Below are positions 19,401 to 28,800 of a stretch of DNA of 64,000 nt, piece by piece. The stretch's first letter is position 1. Each line of letters opens with the position of its first letter. The stretch is from Paludibacter propionicigenes WB4 (GTDB lineage Bacteria; Bacteroidota; Bacteroidia; Bacteroidales; Paludibacteraceae), in contig NC_014734.1 of NCBI RefSeq assembly GCF_000183135.1, positions 1,178,001-1,242,000 of the forward strand, given 5' to 3'. A model generated the notes under the pieces. The model was not told where the DNA came from and searched no databases. It saw only the letters and a program-made list of their open reading frames with translations. The position numbers and the translations under genes are program-made.

Positions 19401-22400
19401 TCATTATATTTTCAACATCGGAAATGGAAGGATTCCCAACTACTGTTACCTTATTCAGCGGTTTATCCGGATCGTAAACGATGTAAGGAATAAGGTTGGA
19501 AACATTCGATACATTGTTTTGCTTTGCTTTATTTCGTTTCAGTTTTGTATTAGTCAACACATCGAAGGAGAAATCAAACATGTTTTCAGGATACCAGACT
19601 GTTTCCTGATCAGACACCTTATTGCCCGAATATTCTCCCGGAGGAGTAATACGAAGCGGAATTTCATACTCGTAATAGTTATTTACCATATCCGAACCAA
19701 GGCGAATGAAGCAGGTTAAATCATGGTCTTTCAGGTTATCTGCCTGATCTTTCTTTTCTGCGTGAACAAACATTTGCAAGCGTTTGTACTGACGCATATC
19801 GTATGCTGTATTTTTATATACACCCTTAGCATCTCCCGGCGACAAGTCACTGACACGCAAAACCATGGACTGTTCGTTTTGCTGAATAAGCTGAGGTTGA
19901 CCCGGGTCAGTTTCACGGGTAACTCCCGGAGGTAAAATATATTTTATCGGGGATCTTTTCCCATTTTCTTCGATATTTACAGCCTGTACATCGAGTGTGC
20001 CGGTTGATGTAACTCCATTTATCGGTTTTGTATAACTTCGCCATTCTCCTTTGACCAAATCGAGAGTAGCCATACGCAAATGAGCTTCATCTGCAAAATT
20101 GGTCATGAACATACGAATAAATCTGATAGACTTAAAGTTCCGGATACTTCCTATTTTGTCATCGTATTGACGAATTGGAATTTTAAACTGATACCAGGTT
20201 ACAGGTCCGGTTACATCATTGATTGTAGACGTAATTTTATCGGTAATGTAATTCTTACCTATTACCATTTCATTCTTATCTATTTTGACGTGGTATTGAT
20301 AATACTTCTCGTATTCATTCATTGTATTGTCGCCACTAATATCTTCACCATCAGGAATAGATGTAGCAGAAGTTCCGTATGATTCTGTCACATTATTAGC
20401 ATCAGGCGAGTTTCCTTCAGGTCCGTTAAAATGCTTATAACGATCCAGAATACTGAGATGATCCTTATCATAATCAGACCCACGATAAAAGTGGTAATCA
20501 TCTCCTGCGGGATCTTTTAGAGGAGAAAAAGGATTACTTTGCATTTTGGCCAGAACATCCGATGATACCCGGGCTTTAACCTCATCTACATAATCCTTGT
20601 AAGTAGGAAAAATAAATTCATCTGTTGATGACAATCCATCCAATCCGATATCCTGATTTTTACGAGCTCCGGGAGAATTATCAAACGCATTAACCGTAGA
20701 TTGCGTTTTCGGTACACGCCCCCAAACGGTTGTTTCCGTTTTAGAAACATCGCCATCGGCAGGCATACCGTTTTCAAAAGATTTTTTCCCATCCTTCAGA
20801 ATATCTTCACTGACATCACCTAAATTGAAATATAAATCTCCCGATTTATCGGCCGATAAACCATCCTTCACGTACGGATCCATCATCCAGAATTCAATGT
20901 ATTCAATGTTAGAAGTTTCAAAATCTGTGGCATCCAATCTTCGCATAATACCTCCCCAACGTTTTCGTGGACTAGCCAGTGTTCCATCAGGATTCATACC
21001 GGCTGAAATTGCCGTTGGATTTACATCCAGGTTATAAGGTCCGCGCTCTTTTGGATAGAATGACAGATTCAACACAGTCATTCGGGAAGACTGAGTAGCC
21101 AAGGTTTGTTTATATGGAAAAATTTCCTGCTCCAACACATTACGCGTAAGATTATTGTACTGAAGTGCCTCATCTGATCTGATATAATCCGGATTGGAAC
21201 GCGTATCGCTATTATTGAAAATAGGATCAACATAAAACCAGGAAAACAAAGCTCTGTTTTTTCCGTAATTCACATTGCCACTTAACGCTGCTTCCGGAAA
21301 AAGCGCACTCTTAGGATCGGGATTATAAGGAGTGCTGGCCAGATACCAACCTGTCGGATAGTGTATATCAATGGATGTTTGTGTTGATTCAAAATCATCG
21401 ATATAAGCTAACCCTGCCGAACTGACTACTCTGGAATGTCCCGGTATTAACTGAGCAAACTCAGCATTGACAGCAATTGTCGATGGCTTTGTAGCATTGA
21501 CAAACGGAAATACATTCAACATTTTGGTGAGAAACTGAGACTCTGTTCGCCAGGAAGTATTTAAACCCCAAATGGTATTGGAAATGGGTTCGTTGCCTGT
21601 ATTTACTTTAGTGGTCAAAGGCGATTCGGAGAGGTGCATAATGGTACCCCCAAGACTAAAATCTTTATTGAATTTATACTCTAGATGCGTGCCAAGCAAA
21701 GTCTTGCGTTGCATACTGAAAGCAGATTGGTTCTCGAGTTTTACATCCACATTGGTTCCCGAAGCAATCAAAGATTTATTCAGAATAGTTACTGTTCCCA
21801 TCGTGTAATCGACCACGTAATCAGCACCTTCCTTCAGCACCGTTCCACCGGCAGTTACCACAACCGATCCTCTGGGGACATTCATTGCGTTCAGTTTTAT
21901 TTCTGAACCGGATGAACCTTTATACATCCCCACCAGACGGAATTTATTCCTTTCACTGTATTGCTGAGCAACCACCAAAGTCGAATCATAAAGTTCCGGA
22001 TAAATGTAATTTTTGGCAATATTGTCATTACCAATTTTTCCCTTCAAATACGAGCCAAAAGGCTCAAGTTCAGGAAAAATAATTCGACCGGTGGATGGAA
22101 GTACTGTATATCCTTCCACGTAGTCAAACTTACCGTCCGGTCCCACAGATTTTTTGGAATCCAACCTGTCGAGATTCATTACTTTCAACAAGGTTTTATT
22201 CTTTATATTTCCTTCTGTAATATATTGAAGCTCTGTTCCTATTGAATCATTCCGATAAACTACATCCAGTTTAAAATTATCCGGCTGAAGCTGCAATGCT
22301 CCCAAATCATACACGTTTTTCATCATCAGCTTCCAGGAAGCCAGCTGAGGCGATTGCGTGGTTGATTTTATCAATTTTACAACCAACGCCTGCGGTGCAG

Positions 22401-23889
22401 TAATCGGATCGGTAGAAAACTCACCAACCTGATACACCTGACCTTTGTAAGTATATTCGTATGCCACACCCAACACTTCATCCGGGTTCAATGCCGTTTT
22501 TAATGATATAAATCCCAAATCGGGACTAAAAGTATATTCCGCAGGGTCAAGTCTACGGGCACTCTCAATTTTTTCATAATCCTCACCCCCATTGATTCCC
22601 AACGCGCCATAAGCTGTCGATAAAATAGAGTTTGTCTGTTGTACATCCCTCACTCCACCCAACCCCGTAACTTCGGAGTAAAGTGTGTTAGCCTTATTAA
22701 ACGGAATAATGTTGGGTGTAGGAGCCACCCAGTGACTGTTGTCAATGACCTTGGTCTCTGCCAAATCCATGAAAGCGATTATGTTGCGAGCCTGATCGTA
22801 GTTTCCACGTTTGTTGGTAACCCAAACTTCCATTCGGTTGATGGTTATCCCCGAAGACACATAGGGAAGCTTGCTCATCCAAGGCTCAAAATTATCCCTG
22901 AAATAATGTGCCAGAAAGAAGTGTCGGTTATCATCGTAATTGTCAATCGGAATATCAAATTTGGTTGTTTGCAAACCACCTTTGGAGCTTACGGTTTGTG
23001 TTTGGGACTCTTGCTGCGAGGCAATGGCTGTTACGTTTAACCGACCGAACTGCATTTCGCTTTTAATACCAAACAATGCCGTACTTCCCGTTATTAACGA
23101 ACTATTGAGCGGCATGCTTACATTTCCGGCTTCAATACTTTTTATAATATCATCTTCCTTGCCTTTGTACGCCAGTTTCACCATTTTCTGGTCAAAATCG
23201 TAACTGGATTCGGTGTTGTAATTCAGTCCGAAATTGACTTTATCACCAACAGTTCCGGTGACATTAAGCTGTATCTTTTCATTAAAATCAAAAATGTTTG
23301 ATTTTCTCATTTGTTCCGTCAATGCCGGATTATCAATTTTATTGGTTTTATACCCAAAAATCAGTTCGGCAGATCCCTGAGTTTTTAATTGTACACCTCC
23401 GGGACCAAAAACTTTATCGGCAGGACCTATATCGAACTTCAAATCTGATTTGGAATACTTATCCTCATTGGCAATTCCAGCTTTGTTGTTTTTCTCTTTC
23501 CAGTAGTTTTGCATCTCCTTTTGAGCAGAATACTTTTTATATTCCTGATCGGTCATCAAAAAAGGAGTGGCAATTTCATTGTTTCCGGCAAGTATCCTCA
23601 GAATATAGTTTCCGGATTTTGTATCGTATTCCACAACCGATTTCACGTTATCCGGTCTGGGAGCATCCATCGGATATTTTGCGTTAAGCTCTTCGTAAGT
23701 ATTTTGTGTGATCGGTTTCACCGAAAATTTCGGTTTAATAGGCTGTGCGGTGTCGGCGGGAGACTGAGGTATTTGCGCTAATGAAGAATCTGTTGTAGAA
23801 TGCTGAGTTCCGGCCACTAAGGCATAAGTAGAACTGAGTATAATACAACAGAAAACCAGAATAGAAATTGTTTTATTTGAAAAAATCAT
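16435..23889 (-). CDS. sprA: cell surface protein SprA/Sov, type IX secretion translocon
   Basis: 2,484 residues from the ATG at 23889. An in-frame TTG at 23898 gives three more residues but sits in a promoter-like box. A signal peptide covers about 1-27. The protein carries the SprA N-terminal region twice and then extensive beta strands that form the very large (36-strand) outer-membrane barrel known from the Flavobacterium SprA structure. SprA is the channel through which T9SS cargo with C-terminal CTD signals crosses the outer membrane. Size, order and the adjacent upstream ruvA match the conserved Bacteroidota arrangement. No other gld/por gene and no CTD cargo is in the window, so the rest of the system lies elsewhere. 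Confidence 0.96.
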   Translation of the reverse strand: MIFSNKTISILVFCCIILSSTYALVAGTQHSTTDSSLAQIPQSPADTAQPIKPKFSVKPITQNTYEELNAKYPMDAPRPDNVKSVVEYDTKSGNYILRILAGNNEIATPFLMTDQEYKKYSAQKEMQNYWKEKNNKAGIANEDKYSKSDLKFDIGPADKVFGPGGVQLKTQGSAELIFGYKTNKIDNPALTEQMRKSNIFDFNEKIQLNVTGTVGDKVNFGLNYNTESSYDFDQKMVKLAYKGKEDDIIKSIEAGNVSMPLNSSLITGSTALFGIKSEMQFGRLNVTAIASQQESQTQTVSSKGGLQTTKFDIPIDNYDDNRHFFLAHYFRDNFEPWMSKLPYVSSGITINRMEVWVTNKRGNYDQARNIIAFMDLAETKVIDNSHWVAPTPNIIPFNKANTLYSEVTGLGGVRDVQQTNSILSTAYGALGINGGEDYEKIESARRLDPAEYTFSPDLGFISLKTALNPDEVLGVAYEYTYKGQVYQVGEFSTDPITAPQALVVKLIKSTTQSPQLASWKLMMKNVYDLGALQLQPDNFKLDVVYRNDSIGTELQYITEGNIKNKTLLKVMNLDRLDSKKSVGPDGKFDYVEGYTVLPSTGRIIFPELEPFGSYLKGKIGNDNIAKNYIYPELYDSTLVVAQQYSERNKFRLVGMYKGSSGSEIKLNAMNVPRGSVVVTAGGTVLKEGADYVVDYTMGTVTILNKSLIASGTNVDVKLENQSAFSMQRKTLLGTHLEYKFNKDFSLGGTIMHLSESPLTTKVNTGNEPISNTIWGLNTSWRTESQFLTKMLNVFPFVNATKPSTIAVNAEFAQLIPGHSRVVSSAGLAYIDDFESTQTSIDIHYPTGWYLASTPYNPDPKSALFPEAALSGNVNYGKNRALFSWFYVDPIFNNSDTRSNPDYIRSDEALQYNNLTRNVLEQEIFPYKQTLATQSSRMTVLNLSFYPKERGPYNLDVNPTAISAGMNPDGTLASPRKRWGGIMRRLDATDFETSNIEYIEFWMMDPYVKDGLSADKSGDLYFNLGDVSEDILKDGKKSFENGMPADGDVSKTETTVWGRVPKTQSTVNAFDNSPGARKNQDIGLDGLSSTDEFIFPTYKDYVDEVKARVSSDVLAKMQSNPFSPLKDPAGDDYHFYRGSDYDKDHLSILDRYKHFNGPEGNSPDANNVTESYGTSATSIPDGEDISGDNTMNEYEKYYQYHVKIDKNEMVIGKNYITDKITSTINDVTGPVTWYQFKIPIRQYDDKIGSIRNFKSIRFIRMFMTNFADEAHLRMATLDLVKGEWRSYTKPINGVTSTGTLDVQAVNIEENGKRSPIKYILPPGVTRETDPGQPQLIQQNEQSMVLRVSDLSPGDAKGVYKNTAYDMRQYKRLQMFVHAEKKDQADNLKDHDLTCFIRLGSDMVNNYYEYEIPLRITPPGEYSGNKVSDQETVWYPENMFDFSFDVLTNTKLKRNKAKQNNVSNVSNLIPYIVYDPDKPLNKVTVVGNPSISDVENIMIGIRNRSSSNKSGEIWVNEMRMSEFDESGGWAGMANVAVGLSDVGTMNLSGRVETAGYGGIESNVNTRRLDDLYQVNFSTALELGRFLPEKAKLKIPAYYSYSNETLSPKYNPLDEDVLLSDALNNSDNKTFKDSLKLMSQTVSTSKSFNITGAKVNIKSEKPKFYDPANVSISYAYTETNQHSPEVESNLIKDQRGTIDYSFSFNPTPVEPFKNVKALNSPVLRLIKDFNFNYLPTSLSMSSDMNRQYSQVKLRNLSGNSTGILDLNSSRDFMWNRQFNLKWDLTKSISLELQTAMNASIIEPRLTPEIGKQYYESWRDTVWSNIKKLGEPYNYQQVFNASWKLPIDKLPMMDWVTGNASYNSNYKWNKTAKIEGATNLGNVATTMGAWQLDGAFNLENLYNKSKYLKDVNRRYSAQSTLGRPKFQSRTYTQNVNLERNKTLTINHRLGSEKFKFTAVDKTGKSIPVNYKIKNATTIEITPTLKADSVLLTLVSLDPNVQSGAQSSLDFAVRALMMVRKVTFTYRESNSMVLPGFKYQPNFLGQQNVDGVMSPGYGFVFGFADINTIKSMKDKDWLVSNDTVVTPATLAYTSDLDIKINLEPVTGFKIELNAKRYQAKNTSIQYMFTDMPLNYTGSYNITLMALSTSFKPMGTAQNNYKSELFDKFLANRKVIADRLNSKLVGTRYPESGFLKANNLGGTDYNSTLGAYDLNSTDVLIPAFLSAYTGRNVNSVSTNPFLSLLSIMPNWRASYDGLTNIPWIKNHFKSVSLTHAYTCKYSIGSYTSYSTWVGMDGDNSALGYIRDVQSDLNAIPSSPYNISDVSLSEQFVPLIGLNVAFKNSTKGNNMTGKLEFRKQRTMVLNLSSTQLIETGSNEYVVGLGYTLKDFDVILRLKSDKQTKVKNDLKLSADVSYKDLKTLLRKVEENITQASSGNKVYTLKVMADYVFSSKLNIQLFYDRQSSTPLISSSYPVSSTNFGVSFKFMLVR

Positions 23890-23895
23890 AGATAT

Positions 23896-23903
23896 CAAAA
23901 GTA
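23896..23903 (-). promoter_or_regulatory. promoter-like -7 box abutting the sprA start
   Basis: The minus strand reads TACTTTTG (fits TAnnTTTG) only 6 bases before the ATG at 23889. If used, the mRNA would be nearly leaderless. TTTG copies upstream lie at 17- and 23-base spacing, neither ideal. Confidence 0.25.
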
Positions 23904-23981
23904 TTGCACTGTTAATAATGCAAAATCAAAGTTCGTTAAGGTTCGTTATTCAAATAGATATTCATTTAGCTGAATTGGTTA

Positions 23982-24572
23982 CTACATCATTTTCAACGCC
24001 AGTTTAATGAGTTGTTCCACTTTGAGCGCCGGTTGTTCCTGAACAATTTTATCAACTACTTTTTGCGAAGCAGATGCCGCGAAACCTAACATAACCAAAG
24101 CCGAAACAGCCTCCTCTTTTTTCTCATTCTGTACATTCGGAACTAAGCTGATGATCTCACTTCCACCCGCACTTTTCATTATTTTGTCTTTTAAATCCAC
24201 AATAATTCTCTGCGCCGTCTTCGTTCCGATTCCTTTTATTGCATTTAAAGCAGAAACATTGCCGGAAGCAATCATATCCTGAATCTCCTGAGCCGAATAG
24301 GATGACATAATCATTCGGGCGGTATTGGCACCGATACCCGAAACTGAAATCAGCAATAAAAACAGCTGACGTTCACTTTGTAGGCGAAATCCGTAAAGAA
24401 CATGTGCATCTTCTCTTATTGACTCATAAACATATAGCTTAGCCGAAGTATGCTCTCCCAAAAACGAAAAAGTAGGTAAAGTGATATGAATAAAATAGCC
24501 GATTCCAGCTGTTTCCAGTACAACATAAGCCGGAGTAAGCTCTGATATTTCACCTTTTATATAGTCTATCAT
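23982..24572 (-). CDS. ruvA: Holliday junction branch migration protein RuvA
   Basis: 196 residues in three domains. The N-terminal OB fold covers 1-62 (MIDYIKGEISELTPAYVVLE). Domain II has the tandem helix-hairpin-helix motifs SVSGIGANTARMI and AIKGIGTKTAQRII, which bind the junction backbone. The flexible C-terminal domain III (about 145-196) contacts RuvB. It tetramerises on Holliday junctions and directs RuvB-driven branch migration. sprA follows 92 bases downstream, a common order in this phylum. A good promoter is visible at 24614-24645. Length is normal. Confidence 0.97.
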   Translation of the reverse strand: MIDYIKGEISELTPAYVVLETAGIGYFIHITLPTFSFLGEHTSAKLYVYESIREDAHVLYGFRLQSERQLFLLLISVSGIGANTARMIMSSYSAQEIQDMIASGNVSALNAIKGIGTKTAQRIIVDLKDKIMKSAGGSEIISLVPNVQNEKKEEAVSALVMLGFAASASQKVVDKIVQEQPALKVEQLIKLALKMM

Positions 24573-24613
24573 GTATTATAAATGCGAAGGTAATTATTTA
24601 TTTTCTTAACATG

Positions 24614-24645
24614 CAAATATACTTAATTTATCTGTGTACAACAAA
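24614..24645 (-). promoter_or_regulatory. ruvA promoter, both elements present
   Basis: The minus strand shows TTTG (24645-24642), a 20-base spacer, then TATATTTG (24621-24614). Both boxes match the Bacteroidota consensus at the standard distance. The leader is about 35 bases. Confidence 0.7.
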
Positions 24646-24824
24646 TACTAATTTGAAATCAAAAAAAGGTATTAAATGTCGCAAAATAGATAACGCTAAT
24701 TTTATTGAAATAGTATTATTTAAACACAAAAATACCCTTATTCCGGGCTAATTACAACAAAATTCTTTGATGGATTGTTATCTAGTCAAATAAATGCACT
24801 AATTAAAATTTGAAATTATAAATT

Positions 24825-25499
24825 ATGAAACGATTAAACATCCTTTTATTGCTGCTTATTTCATTTTCCATACTCGGTTTCGGGCAGTACAAATTGCCAA
24901 ATTTACCGTATAAATACGATGCTTTGGAGCCGTATATCGATAGTGTAACGATGCATATTCATCATGATTTGCATCACGCAACTTATGTGAGCAACCTGAA
25001 CAAAGCACTGGAGAAAAATCCCGAGCTGTACAAAAAAAGTCTCGTAGAGCTTATTCAGACTCTGAACACGCTGCCTGCCGACATTCAGACTGCTGTCAGA
25101 AATAACGGTGGCGGGGTTTACAACCACTCCTTCTTTTGGGAAATAATGGCACCTGCCGGAACAGCCACTATGTCCCCTAAACTCGAAAAAATTCTGAGTG
25201 AAAATTTCGGAAGTGTGGATGCGTTCAAAGCCGAATTTGAGAAAGCTGCCGCCGGACGGTTCGGCTCAGGATGGGCCTGGCTTATAAAAGATCCTGCCGG
25301 AAAATTGCGCATAATTTCTACGCCGAATCAGGACAACTCACTTATGCCCAATGCCGAGATTAAAGGAAAACCGGTACTGGCACTCGATGTATGGGAACAC
25401 GCTTACTACCTAAAATATCAAAACAAACGCGCAGCATATGCAAAGGCATTTTGGAGTGTAGTAAACTGGACTAAAGTAGAACAGTTAATCGAGCAATAA
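24825..25499 (+). CDS. exported Fe/Mn superoxide dismutase
   Basis: 224 residues. Unusually, residues 1-21 form a Sec signal peptide (LLLLLISFSILGFGQ), so the mature enzyme should be periplasmic or outside. The metal ligands are all present: His46 in MHIHHDLHH, His101 in YNHSFFW, Asp188 and His192 in LDVWEHAYY. The second-sphere Gln is at 169 in PNQD with Gly at the alternative position (NNGGGVYNH), the arrangement typical of Mn-dependent rather than Fe-dependent enzymes. It removes superoxide. The gene is monocistronic and ends at a strong hairpin. Family certain; metal preference and location are inferred. Confidence 0.95.
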   Translation: MKRLNILLLLLISFSILGFGQYKLPNLPYKYDALEPYIDSVTMHIHHDLHHATYVSNLNKALEKNPELYKKSLVELIQTLNTLPADIQTAVRNNGGGVYNHSFFWEIMAPAGTATMSPKLEKILSENFGSVDAFKAEFEKAAAGRFGSGWAWLIKDPAGKLRIISTPNQDNSLMPNAEIKGKPVLALDVWEHAYYLKYQNKRAAYAKAFWSVVNWTKVEQLIEQ

Positions 25500-25535
25500 A
25501 TAATTCAAAAACTCCTTTCTATCCTTAAGAAACAA

Positions 25536-25572
25536 CTAAAAATCCTGCGTGCTTCGCAGGATTTTTAGTTTG
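25536..25572 (+). terminator. intrinsic terminator after superoxide dismutase
   Basis: A perfect 14-bp stem (25536-25549 with 25555-25568) with a 5-base loop; the 3' arm contains a run of five T. Confidence 0.88.
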
Positions 25573-25634
25573 GAGTAATTGGTTATAAAAAAATATGAAT
25601 ATCCGTTTTGTTGCCTATACATGATGTAAGAAAA

Positions 25635-25815
25635 TATATGCCGGTGCTCTGCACCTCTTTCGTTTTTAGGTCTCATTATTCTTCAAAGATTTAGGTGCTC
25701 TGCACCATTTGGCAAACTTAAAGAGGGACAGCGTCCCGAGATATTTGTAGAAACGTAATTATTATAGAATTTTGAGCTGCAGCGCACCGACATATTCATT
25801 GTTCTAAGAAGATTT
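25635..25815. repeat. composite palindromic intergenic element (ggtgctctgcacc type)
   Basis: This fills the gap between superoxide dismutase and putA. It contains ggtgctctgcacc twice (25642 and 25694 areas), gggacagcgtccc (25725-25737) and, at the right end, a degenerate inverted copy of the left end (gctgcagcgcaccgacatattc against atatgccggtgctctgcacc). No reading frame is present. The layout, inverted ends plus internal short palindromes, resembles REP-like or MITE-like elements seen in Bacteroidota intergenic regions. Confidence 0.55.
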
Positions 25816-25897
25816 TAATGCCTTAGGTAAAAGCACGGATAATCATAAAAAAAATCTAATATTTATACATATTTCATTCTTTTCAATTATCTTGCAG

Positions 25898-28800
25898 ATG
25901 AATTTAAACAATGTAGCTTTTATGGAAAAAATTAGTTCTACCGAGGTCCTTGAGTGGGCAAAAAGTTTTCTTAGCAAATCAGAAAAAGAGATTACAAACG
26001 ATGAATTAAAGGAGCAAAAAAAGTATGCCATTCTCATCCAGAATCCGGGTGACAAAACACTGCTCTCAAAAATGCTTGACGAGTCGTCGCAAATTCACGA
26101 TAACAAAAAGTTGGCGCTACGTATTAAAATTCTAGTCCAACAGTATGGCATTCCAAAATTTCTAAGTTCTACGGACACTTTCCTTTTCAAATTATTCACA
26201 AGTTTTGGTTATCGATTTCACTACATTGCAGTTCCCATTATCAAATATCGCCTTCGTTCGGACACAGCAAAAGTAATTATCAACGAAGAAGCTTCTTTTT
26301 TGAATCAACATCTCTCAACACGCAGACAACAAAAGATCGGACAAAATGTGAATCTGCTGGGTGAAGTGGTTTTGGGCGATGGCGAGGCCGATCATCGTTA
26401 CCACCATTACCTCGAAGCGCTGAAAGATCCGCAAATAAATTATATTTCCATTAAAATATCCGGAATTTATGCTCAGATAAATCCGTTCAACTATGAGCAA
26501 AACAAAATTGAACTTTGTGAACGATTAACCCGTATCTATCAGCAATCCATCGATTATCCGTATATCGACGAAAATGGAGTTTCAAGCTCCAAGTTTGTCA
26601 ATCTGGACATGGAAGAATACAAAGATACCGAGCTCACGCTTGATGTTTTCAAAACCGTTTTAAGTCTTCCTCGGTTTAAAAGCTACTCGGCCGGAATTGT
26701 CGTTCAGGCTTATCTGCCCGATGCCTGGAATTTCCAGACTGAATTGCTCGAATTTGCAAAGAAACGGATAGCCGAAGGCGGTGTTCCATTAAAAATGCGT
26801 TTGGTAAAAGGAGCTAACCTTCAGATGGAATCTATCGTTTCATCACTCAAAGGCTGGGAAAATCCGGTTCTTCGGACTAAAACAAATGTTGATGCAAACT
26901 ATCTTCACATTCTGGACCGGGCAATGGAACCCGAAAACACAAAAGCCTTGCATATCGGCGTTGCTTCTCATAACTTTTTCAGCATTGGCTACGCTTATTT
27001 ATTAAGTACAAAAAATGGCGTTGAAGACGGAGTTACTTTCGAGATGCTGGAAGGTATGGCCAATCACTTGCCACGTGTGATGCGAAATCTGGGCAAACAG
27101 ATTATTCTGTACACGCCGGTGGTAAAAAACGAACATTTCCTCAATGCTGTTTCTTATTTGGTACGCCGGTTGGATGAAAACACCGGTAAAGATAACTTCC
27201 TGAGCTACTCATTCAACCTCAAATATGATAGTGAACAATGGAATTTCCTGCAAAAACAATTTCTGGAAGCTTTTGCCTTGAAAGATAAAGTAGAAGCAAA
27301 ACCATTCCGTACACAAGACAGAAATAAAGAGCCGGAAACAACCGACAAAGATTACAACACCTTCCACAACGAACCGGATACAAACTTTGATTTAAAACCA
27401 AACAGACTCTGGGCAGATACAATCCGCACCGAATGGAAAAAGTCGGCAACCGATAAGCCCTATCAGATTCCGGTTCAGATAGGAGACAAAGAAGTAAGTT
27501 CGGAAAAGAGATTCCGCTATATCGACCGCAGCCAACAAGAAGAAGTGTGTGTTTGCGAAGCAGCGTTGTCGAATATGGAACAAGTAAAAGAAATTCTGAC
27601 CACAGCCGAAACCGATTCGTCGAACTGGAGAAAAACAACTTTAGACGAACGGAATATAATACTGCACAAAGCGGCTGACAATTTAGCCAAGAGTCGTGGA
27701 CATTTAATTGGTTGCATGTCGGCCATTACAGGCAAAACTTTTGGCGAAGGCGATGTAGAAGTTTCGGAAGCCATCGATTTTTGTCGCTTCTACCCTGTTT
27801 CCATGAAAAGTTTTATGGAATTGAAATCAATAGCCATCACACCAAAAGGAATTGTACTGGTTATTCCACCCTGGAATTTTCCATTGGCCATTCCCGTTGG
27901 AGGAGTTGCAGCAGCACTTACCGGTGGCAACAGTGTAATATTAAAACCCGCCACAGTGGCATTGCCCGTGGCCTGGGAATTTGCCAAATGCTTTTGGGAG
28001 GCAGGTGTACCGAAAGATGCACTGCAGGTAGTCTGCACCGATGGTCGCGAACCGTTGAATTATTTGAGTGCGCATCCATCCATCAAACATATTATTCTGA
28101 CCGGTGGTACCGACACCGCTTTCCGCTTACTCGAAAACAATCCGACTTGTCCGTTATCGGCCGAAACGGGTGGAAAGAATGCCATTATTCTTACCTCCAG
28201 TGGCGACCGTGATCATGCTATTCAGAACATAGTTACGTCGGCATTCAGCAATGCCGGTCAAAAATGTTCGGCTTGTTCGTTGTTATTACTTGAAAAAGAA
28301 GTTTACAATGATCCCGACTTCAAAACAAAACTGATAGACGCAGTAACCAGCATGCACACCGGTGGTGTGTGGAACGGTGGCAATGTAGTCGGTCCGATGA
28401 TTACGAATGAAAACGACAAGCTGCTTTATGCCATCGATCATTTGGAAGCAGGCGAATGGTGGTTGGTGAAACCCGAGTTTGCCGATGAGAAACGTTATAT
28501 TCTGAAACCATGTGTAAAATGGGGCGTAAAACCCGATAGCTATACATTCAAAAACGAACTTTTTGCACCGCTGTTGGCTGTGGTTTGTATTGATGATTTA
28601 CAACAAGGAATCAACCTGGTAAACTCGTCGGAATACGGGCTGACTTCGGGCTTGCAAAGTCTGGATGAGGAAGAACAATTATTATGGAAAAACAGCATTG
28701 AAGCAGGAAATCTGTATATAAACCGTGGAATTACCGGTGCCATTGTAAACCGCCAACCATTCGGTGGAATGAAACGATCGGCATTTGGTGGTGGCATTAA

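Noticed and set aside
22639-23040. Several plus-strand frames of 65-133 residues within sprA
   Set aside because: All lie opposite the 7.5 kb sprA gene and show no family resemblance.
27712-28212. A 166-residue plus-strand frame within putA
   Set aside because: Alternative frame of the aldehyde dehydrogenase half, with His/Arg-rich, non-globular translation.
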